This document shows positions 56,362-64,000 of a stretch of 64,000 bases of DNA, piece by piece (positions within the stretch are counted from its first letter, which is position 1; every line of letters begins with the position of its first letter). Below the pieces are notes generated by a model, which was given only the letters and a program-made list of their open reading frames with translations, searched no databases and was not told the origin of the DNA. The translations under genes were made by a program, and so were the position numbers. Source of the stretch: Siphonodentalium dalli (taxonomy: Eukaryota; Mollusca; Scaphopoda; Gadilida; Siphonodentaliidae). Where the stretch lies: assembly GCA_032622095.1 (NCBI GenBank), contig CP136067.1, positions 137,643,990 to 137,707,989 of the forward strand. The letters run 5' to 3'.

Positions 56362-56746
56362 TGCACACTTTGTGGCAGATCTGTCCCTTGATGGGACAAC
56401 CATCTTGCCTTCCTCTATTAGGGGCAGAATTGGAGGCAACTGAACTAAAACTATAACTGTTGCTATAACAATTATTGAAAGTTCTCCAACAAAAAAATGC
56501 CGCACAATGAAATTATTGTTATGTAAACAGAACTGTTACAGTGATTTGTCAACAACTTAGTAGAGAAATAAGTTCGATTACTTTAGTCGAAAATATTATT
56601 AGAATATTTCTCAATGCTTTGAGCTTTTCCAATGCCATTTGTTTGGTATCTTATTGGATTAATTTAATTTACTCAGTAATGCCATTCTGACTGTACCAGT
56701 AATGTTCACATAACAATGGTTTTGTGAAGTTAAATATCGTCATTGG

Positions 56747-57936
56747 TAGTGCTGGGGCGGTTGTCCGGATAACCGGTTACGGTTCGGTTATGCGTGTCAA
56801 CCGGTTGGAGGAGGCCACAGCCGGATAACCGTAATATTGATAACGATCGTACTATCAACGTAGTAGCCGCTTATAGAAGCGATTTGGACAGTTGATTGTG
56901 TATTCATATACCCCACAACACATGCCTGTTTGATCACCGGTGGCTTTTCTAGACGTGAAACCAACAACAACACTCTTATCTGTGTCAGTCTGTGAATCAC
57001 TTGCTACACATTCAATGCCATTTTCCTTTGGCGGCATTACATGACGTTCCGGCTGCACGCGCACCGCGGCATACATCAAAGCAATCAATTCTAGACTTTT
57101 ACTACGTCATCAATATTATGTCTGTTTTCTTGAAACTGCCCCCCCCTTGTCATTACCATTAGTTCGTCTCAAAGCGATGACAGAAGACCTACACAAACGG
57201 AAATCAAACGTTTGGGGACATTTAGTCATATAATTCAAGATGACGAAAAAAAAAAGGAAGAAGAAATGGGCGGTATGCAAGGCCTGCCGAAGGCGATTCG
57301 TTTATTCTGGATCAACATCCAATGATGAAGTCGCACATCCAGAAAAAAACACAGGCCTACTGGGAGTGGGAAATAAGAGGATATCTAGTGATAACGTTAA
57401 TTCCTAAACACTGGCTGGGGCTTGAGTAATGAATCACGACGATTTAATTTTGTTTGAATTTATTTATTAAATAATTGAAGTAACATCGTGTAGCCACTGT
57501 GATTAATACATACCTGCCTATAGGCTATACCCAAACACTTAACATTACTAAACAACAGTATGCCTATCTTCAGTACATTGTTTGGGCTAATCGTGCCCGG
57601 GGGCCCCGGGATACACACAGGGGGGGGGCTATATTTCGTCGTTGAAGGTTTTGCAAGCAAGCGTAATGCAGTGCGAAACTCCCGTAAACATCGATTTACA
57701 ACTATTTGATCGCCGTAACGGGAACGCATTGTATGTCCAAGACATCGTGTGTGATCGCATGTATATCAACGTTTCCGGGACGCGTAATAAACATTTGTTT
57801 TGCCGATATAGTATGTAGTATATAGTATGTATTCAATCTCGTACTGAGGGTAATACTGGTCACGGTTAACCGGTTATGGTTAGGTTAATGCCCGTGGTTA
57901 ACCGGTTAGGAAAAAAACCCAACCGTCCCAGCGCTA
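56747..57936 (-). mobile_element. hAT element, 1190 bp, with 8-bp target duplication
   Basis: Left TAGTGCTGGGGCGGTTG and right CAACCGTCCCAGCGCTA are inverted. Flanks GTCATTGG (56739-56746) and GTCATTGA (57937-57944) are a 7/8 duplication. 'AACCGGTTA' words crowd both ends. On the - strand a frame around 56860-57060 (DTDKSVVVGFTSRKATGD...CCGV) might be a decayed BED finger, but this is weak. Confidence 0.75.
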
Positions 57937-57944
57937 GTCATTGA

Positions 57945-60262
57945 ACAGTTGTTCAAGTTAATAATGACAATTAGAACATTGCAGAAAGTGAACACCATCC
58001 ATACTTTTTATATCTAAATCCTAAGTTGTGAGATATAACCAATCTCATAAGTTTATGCTGACATCCATCTCAGCCTGGTGGCCAGTTTTACCAGAAATTA
58101 ATTGGTGCTATGTGCCAGAATACGCACAACGTGAAACCTTAAAGAGCGTTTCAAAAGTTTTAACCGTAAATTATTAACGAAAATACGCCCCCACTGAACT
58201 ATATATTAACTGATGATTATATCATTATAATAAATATATATTGTTCTCACTTCCCACAAACTGGGATAGAAATTTTACAAATACAAATTACAAATTTAAA
58301 TTAAATCCTGCTGAAATTGAATACTTAATAAAGTCTCATAGAATTTTAAAAGGTCGGCTAGCTAAAGCTAAATAATGTGTACGGTTAACCTTAAGGGCGC
58401 GTACACATGAAGCTGCAAGAAAATATCTGCAAGAAAATATCAGGTACAATTGTACTCTGATATTTTCTTGCTGCAAAGATTAAGCCCGTGATAAAGCGGC
58501 GGGTTAGTTGACGTTGATTGAGCTCAATGTGACTAGTGTTAGTCGTGTTTGTTGAAGTGAATTACTGCGGACAAACAACCTATAGTCCATATCGAATATT
58601 CATAGAGTTATAAAGTGTTATGGAAAATTGAAAATGCCACATATTTTAACGAGAAAGGAACGCGCCCTCGTCGTTGGAGTAGGGACAGACGTTGGTCGGT
58701 TCGGCCCTGGGCCACATCCCACATGCGAGAAGCGCGAGGAGCCGCCAACAACACCTTGGGAAATTCTATGCACCCCACCCCTTGAATCAGAATCAGACCA
58801 AACACAAGTTTTCCATAATTCCATTTGCACCCCTCCCCTTGCCCCTCAGTGCTCTTAGGCCTAATATTAGACCATGGTTCGGTCCGGTATGCGAAAATTT
58901 TGTAATCTGAACAAGAAAATCGCTAAATCCTATTATTTAGACTAGCCTCAATCATTCCTAGAGTTGGAAATTTCAAACCTGACACCCCACTTAGGTTGGA
59001 AAATTTACATCTGATGACAATTCCAATGACAATGTTGACCAAATGTATGACAATATTGTTTTCTTAAATTAACTAGCAGTTTTTTACCTTTGACTGGCCA
59101 CGGGGGAGGGACCAGGACACAAGCTTTCAAAGTGTTGGAAATTTCCAACCTGTCACCCCCCTGAGGTTGGAAAGTTTCCAACTGATGACCATTTCCGACC
59201 AAAATATTTACCAAAAATAGGAAAATATGAAAATATTGGTCCAAAAACAATTAATTCCCCCAAGAATTTTTTTGAAAATCAAACTACAAGAACATTTTCA
59301 ACCTATTGTATTTGTGAAATTTCCAACTAATGTTTTGGCAGGTATGAAATGTCCAACTGTTGAAAATATTTACCAAAGTTGGGGTGAGACACACCCAAGC
59401 CCCCCTCCCCCTGTCGCCACGTCTATGTACACACGTACATGTATATACATGTATATATAATACATCAACGGTTCTGACAACCAATATAAAATGGAAATAC
59501 GTAGTATGTTGAAACAGACGATACTATTGATGGATCATAACGCGAGTGCTTGAATTGTTACGATCATATCCCTGCGAGATTAGTTAACGGATACCGATGG
59601 CCACCTATGAAGGTGAACACATATCACCAATTGGCGATAAAATATCAGCGCGCTGCCTTCGTCGGATATTTTCCGGTATTATTTATTTCATTGGTCAAGT
59701 AAGTCACATGGGGCATACCTGATATTTTCTTGCTGGCCATGTGTATAATTCGGGCAGAAATGTGAAAAAATACTGTAATATACATTAATTTGCACCTGAA
59801 ATACCATTCAATTTGCCTGAATATTGAGCTTTCAAAACGTTGGGAGGGGCTGCAGCCCTCCAAGCCCCACTCCCGGCCCATGCGGCTATGATGCAATGCA
59901 GTTCACTTGTTCTGTCTTGCTTAACATTTTTCGACCGGCAGATCGATACTAGTATACGAATATATAATATTATTATAATTTGAGTGTTTACCGTCCGATT
60001 TTTGTAACTGAAGAGTCAAACTATACAGAAATTGTTGTATATTTAACAATGCATAGTTGATTTAGAAGTTTGAGCGCACACTGAAAAGATAACATTTTAA
60101 CTAGGAATCTCCAGAGTCTCGTGTCATGTTACGCAATGTTTATTCAAACAACAGCTGGTACCTGCGAGGCCGCGACAGCAGGCTACTCAAGGGGAATAAC
60201 TCTATCTGCTTATATGATACTATATCCTATCGCGGTAGCCTTACCAGGGGACAGTTGTGTAA
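57945..60262. repeat. Repeat-rich intron, poorly resolved
   Basis: 'gcgtacacatgaagctgcaa' with 'gaaaatatc' (58397-58440) and 'gatattttcttgctggccat' (59720) may be the ends of a roughly 1.35-kb element. Words 'gttggaaatttcc' at 58965-59180 match 9010-9070. A frame from ATG 58634 (MPHILTRKERALVVGVGTDV) could be a transposon peptide but has no partner exon. Confidence 0.4.
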
Positions 60263-60714
60263 TGTGCAGTTTTAATAACAATCTATGCCATAAAATATGA
60301 TTAAAATACTATAATTCATCACCATTTGGAATGTCTGCATCTCAGAAGGTGCCCATAGAGTAATAGAAAATAGCTGAAATCATAAAATCATTTCCCCCGT
60401 TTTGGCTCCCAGAATGCAACATAATTCAAACTATAGTTTGTTTTCAATGGAATGGAAATAACTCTATATCTAAATATATAGAGTTATTCCTCTTCCATTG
60501 AAAATAAAAGACTTTGTGCAGAAACTTGAGAACAGAACAGACATCGATATCTCAACAAAAACAACATGTTCACAGTTTATTACATCGAATAAGTTGAAAA
60601 TACAATGTTTTGAGGCGTCCTCTTTCAAATGGTATATAATACGGCATATATGTTATATAATGTGATTTGGGGGTTTGAAAATTAAGTGGGACTTTAATCA
60701 AATGAGAGGTCTTA

Positions 60715-60976
60715 AGCTTTGGATAGTCGGTGGAGATTATTGACTCCAGGCAGCCTGTAATTTTTGCATTGCTGTCACCTTTTTGTGACTGATATTTACT
60801 GGCTTTCTTTATATCGTTATCAGCAGTGACGATATTTCCTGCATGTCATGTTTGTCACCATTAATTTTTTACCTCAGACGACTTAAAGGGGCATATGAGC
60901 AAAATAGAGAGTTCCTTATCAGCTTAGAATGTATGTAGGAAAATTGGTACACATTGGTCACATGTCCTCAAATGAC
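60715..60976. other. No gene seen
   Basis: Unique intronic sequence. Confidence 0.5.
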
Positions 60977-61744
60977 TTAACCCTTTGAACCCTGACGTCC
61001 TGAACGTTAAATGACCCCAACCCGAGGCGCCTGACGTTATATAGTGTTCCGATGACGTAACTCATAAAGCTCTTAATTGGGACGTATATACATGTATACA
61101 CGCTCAACTATACGGCAATCTACTATGCTAACTGAACAAGTGTGCGGTGAAATATGTCACAATGTATTTCAACGAGACAGTCTATTCCACGTTCAATATA
61201 CATGTACATGTATATAGATATATTACGGCTTCCTTTGGTCGCGCTATATATTTATAACGAAATTCTTACACTTTGCCTACAATAGAAGGCGTTTCTCAAC
61301 ATGCACCTGTGTGCTTGCGCGAAGAAACAGACCCCATGTTTCCAATTGGGCTGCTAAAATCAGAGGTATGAACATGTGACTCATTCGCGCAAAGTATAGA
61401 AGCACTATTCTAGATAATTTGGGCTTTGATCGCGAAATTTCTAACGAAATACTTCCCCTTTTCCAACAATAAAATGCGGGGTTTTTTTTTTTCTCGAAAT
61501 AGGCCTCTGCGCATGCGCAAAGAAACAAACCCTCTGTCGTCAGTTTGTCGATCAAAGTCACATAGGTAAACATGTGACTCGTGTGTGCAAAGTAGAAGTA
61601 CAACTCTGGTTGATTTGTGCGTTTATTGTGCTGTAATTTCGTGTCAAATATCGTCTGATTTCCGGACCGGTATTCCGGTCTCCCGGGATATAGGAATATA
61701 AGGATTGGACCGGTATTCCGGTCTCTCGGGTTCAAAGGGTTTAA
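60977..61744. mobile_element. TTAACCCTTTGAACCC element, 768 bp
   Basis: TTAACCCTTTGAACCCTGAC and 'cgggttcaaagggtttaa' are inverted, with TTAA on both sides. Inside, two diverged tandem copies of a segment with 'tgcgcnaagaaacanaccc' and 'aacatgtgactc' (61310-61450 and 61505-61640). Frames through it are not recognised proteins. Confidence 0.8.
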
Positions 61745-62113
61745 GTGATGTGAAACACTCCGTTAGGGTGATCAAATAGAAATGGAGAATAATCTTGCTC
61801 AAAGTAGTTATTTTTACGAATATTAATCCAAATTTACAACACACACCATCATTCTTGTATATTAATTAAATGCAATGACTCTTGATGATGAAATTGTTTT
61901 GTTAGTTTATCTCAGATAGTTGCGTCCCAAATTGAGATGTAACTATTTACAATTGTGCATAGTTCAGACGATGTTTTCTATGCAGTGGTATGGTCGATTT
62001 CTTTAATATTTTCAGCGATGTTAGTAGAATTCTACATTCCCTCAGTAGGCACAGCACATGAGTACTAACTTATGAGTTTCACATCTGGGAAACGTCCATA
62101 ATATGTCCTTAAA
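61741..62113. repeat. Dispersed repeat, copy 2 of the 370-bp family
   Basis: Collinear with 18066-18445. It starts at the last TTAA of the preceding element. Confidence 0.85.
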
Positions 62114-62284
62114 GGCACTAATAATTAGCAATCAAGAGCGTTTATTATCAAACTAATTGTTCACACGACGTTCCTGCATAACATGTTTGTAACCCTTCAT
62201 TTTTGATGGGCAATCCCCTAGTATTATATATATCCCGAGAGTAGAGATATTACCTTTTTACTTGTATCAAAATACCAATACCAA

Positions 62285-62870
62285 CTAGAGGTGTGACTGT
62301 CCCAATGGGACTACGGATACCCCCCTGTTTTTAAAATACTAAGATGTTTCACATGTCAGTAAACATTTAGTTAAAATAATAAAATAACAGTTCCCATTGC
62401 AGGTGTACAACCATAACCCTAATCTTAAACCTATTGACCGAAAAATGTAGGAATAAAAGCTTGGACAAAATTAAGTATGTTTCGAAAAAAATTCTAAGTC
62501 AAAAAAGGTGAATAACTCCACACAAAAAAAGTCGGACAGATGTCATAATCGCAGGTGAACAGGTTCCCATGGTACTAAATATCTGTGCAACGTTTTTAAA
62601 AAATTGACCGAAAAATGTAGGAATAAAAGCTCGGACAAAAGTTACATGTTGCGAAAAATTTCTAAGTCGAAAAAGGGGGGATAACTCCACCAAAAAAAGT
62701 CCGACAGACGTCATAATCGCAGGTGCACAGGTTCCCATGGTGGTTGATGTCTGTACCAAGTTGATCAAAAAACGACTAAGAAAAACTCCGGACAAATTTT
62801 TGTCCACGGACGGACGACGGACAAGCTGACTCCAGTATACCCCCCCTAACTTCGTTGCGGGGGGTATAAA
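62285..62870. repeat. Dispersed repeat ending in GGGGGGTATAA, internally duplicated
   Basis: Two units with 'attgaccgaaaaatgtaggaataaaagc' at 62434 and 62606, and 'cataatcgcaggtg', then 'acggacggacgacggacaag' and 'ataccccccctaacttcg'. Related to 28728-29383. Confidence 0.7.
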
Positions 62871-63604
62871 AAGTCTCTTTGAAAAGCCGACGAAAATCCT
62901 ATATCTGAATTATGTCTCTAGAAGTGTCCATAATATTTCAATTCTACGACGACGCAGCATTCCAAACAATGATGTAATAAACTGTTTCCAAATATGGATT
63001 GCATTCCTTGCATAGTACTAGTATATGCTTGTGAAATTTAGAAATAGTTATAAATACAATTAGATGCGAAAGAATAATCAGTCATGAATATCATTGACTG
63101 ATAAAAAACTTGAAGATGATGTCTGCTATATTGCGATGAGTAAAATGAAATTATGGATATATCAGGATATATCGCCTGTATTCAGTTTTCCAACAATAGT
63201 TGAGTTTGACAATGCGTGGGAAAATTGTCAACACGTCATTGACCTCTAATCTCTGATGTGATCTGCTATACCATAAACCAATGAAATCACATGCGTGCAG
63301 TCTGCGCTACTGTCCAATGAAATGGAGGGAATCCCTTCAACACAGAACCTAATTTTAATAGAGAGTTCTAGAGACTTAATTCCGATATAGGATTTTGTTG
63401 GCTTTTCAAATAGACTGAGTATAATAGTGATGATTTTTTCCATACATCGTGCCTGTTATATACATTATTCTATTATCGCGTGATATGGAATAAACTTTCA
63501 AGACAAAAATCATGAAATAAAAGCCTCACATTCTAATAAAAACTTCCCAGTTATAATTGCCTGAGAGAACAGAGGCATTAATTTTAAATACTGGTAGAAC
63601 TGAC
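62871..63604. other. Intron, nothing recognised
   Basis: No repeat ends, exons or RNA genes that I can support. Confidence 0.5.
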
Positions 63605-63705
63605 CTCTCAGATTCCATTTCACCCTGAGAATCTATCGGCACTGTATATCTCTTTAACCTCTTAGCTTTGACCTCTGGCGTCGAGTCCCAGAACAACTCA
63701 CTGGT
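63605..63705 (-). CDS. OSBPL8: OSBPL8-type protein, exon upstream of the ORD end
   Basis: 101 bp, acceptor ttgtttttcag and donor ag|gtcagt. It reads TSELFWDSTPEVKAKRLKRY, TVPIDSQGEMESE and two bases of an Arg codon completed by the exon at 52356. ORP5/ORP8 proteins have the closely similar TSELFWxxTPExxxxRLxRY with the same continuation into LWK, so the exon order is certain. The conserved ORD core (EQVSHHPP, lipid pocket) and the PH domain must lie beyond 64000. The intron to the next exon is 11.2 kb. Confidence 0.95.
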
Positions 63706-63719
63706 CTGAAAAACAATAG

Positions 63720-64000
63720 CTACTGAATTCCAGGAAAAATTGAGTTGCTAGTGGAGAGAACAGTAAATGAATCCAGGGGTTGTAGGGAGGATTCAATAAC
63801 ATGAGATAAGTATCTAGGGACCAAGGCTGCAAATAGCGTGTCTGTCATTTGCAGAATGAGGTCCCTAGAGGGTGAATTTAGTGACTCTACCCCGCACAGT
63901 GGGCTAGCATCACCAAATTCACCCTCTGGGAACCTCAACTGCTATGGTAGACCTAGGATCAGATTGAAGTTCCCCAGATAAAGTTGGTGATGTTCACCTA
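63720..64000 (-). repeat. Copy of the hairpin-headed 'AGGGTGAATT' family, cut by the window end
   Basis: Hairpin 63850-63942 with 'gagggtgaatttagtgactc' and its partner, then 'cctaggatcagattgaagtt' (inverse of 35401-35425) running out of the window. Confidence 0.7.

Larger units (their letters stand above)
52864..60262. mobile_element. 7.4-kb insertion with CATTACACAAC ends
   Basis: The material between the two element halves starts CATTACACAACCCACC and ends ...AGTTGTGTAATG, an 11-12-bp inverted pair. It contains the 225-bp satellite (53060-55210), a palindrome (56259-56361), a hAT element (56747-57936) and further repeat. No transposase is recognised and no clear target duplication seen, so calling it one mobile unit is an inference. 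Confidence 0.45.
52808..60694. mobile_element. AGGCCCACTTAA-family element split into two halves 7.4 kb apart
   Basis: The left part 52808-52863 reads TTAAAGGCCCACTTAAGTTT through 'tatagcgccttgatat'. The right part, from about 60263 ('cagttttaataacaatctat') to the end 'aaattaagtgggactttaa', continues where the intact copies (15633, 45424) continue. The halves are flanked by a 23-bp direct repeat (tttaatcaaatgagaggtc-ttaa at 52787 and 60692), longer than the TTAA expected for this family. Confidence 0.7.

Noticed and set aside
58608-58910. Overlapping 65-76-codon frames on both strands
   Set aside because: One may be a transposon peptide (MPHILTRKERALVV), but there is no partner exon and no motif firm enough to call.
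61277-61735. 152-codon frame on the - strand
   Set aside because: Runs through tandem duplicated non-coding parts and the right end of a TTAA element; no domain recognised.

Overview
The window is animal nuclear DNA. Its genes are split into short exons with canonical GT/AG junctions and introns of 1.3 to 11 kb, and nearly everything else is decayed or non-autonomous transposon sequence. Several dispersed repeats resemble families I remember from bivalve genomes: the one headed GAGACGAAGTCTC at 3.8 kb, the GCCCCCGA / GGGGGTATA family at 7.9 kb, and the 'tacccccac ... gtgggggta' families at 28.7 and 62.3 kb. A bivalve mollusc is therefore my best guess. This is an inference from memory, not a search.

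Two host genes are recognisable, and they converge on each other. On the + strand, the last two coding exons of a choline/ethanolamine kinase lie at 12161-12331 and 13663-13722. On the - strand, the last four coding exons of an oxysterol-binding-protein relative of the ORP5/ORP8 (OSBPL5/OSBPL8) type lie at 63605-63705, 52171-52356, 45950-46200 and 41794-42071. Their phases join perfectly and they end in the C-terminal membrane anchor of this subfamily. Both genes start outside the window. Two further + strand exons (19464-19696 and 33900-34083) look genuine, but I cannot name their proteins.

The rest, region by region. 1-3.7 kb: end of a hAT element with a broken BED finger, then a dead DDE_Tnp_4 (Harbinger/ISL2EU-type) transposase carrying an internal 74-bp tandem expansion. 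3.8-9 kb: dispersed and tandem repeats and a 1.1-kb hAT element. 9.6-12 kb: a YqaJ-exonuclease/PHD-finger pseudogene on the - strand, lying inside the kinase gene and split by a 1.2-kb hAT element with a perfect 8-bp target duplication. 13.8-41.7 kb: a dense field of small palindromic elements. Some insert at TTAA (piggyBac-like ends) and some at TA (Tc1/mariner-like); often two elements share one target site. 42-64 kb: introns of the OSBPL8-type gene, holding a pogo-like element, a 5-kb element with long inverted repeats, a roughly 225-bp satellite array inside a 7.4-kb insertion, another 1.2-kb hAT element and further repeats.

No intact transposase, reverse transcriptase, rRNA, tRNA or CRISPR array was seen. 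The most interesting signals are the chains of TTAA elements sharing single target sites, palindromic elements whose two arms vary together from copy to copy, long hairpin elements just after the stop codons of both host genes, and the split-element/satellite structure at 52.8-60.7 kb.
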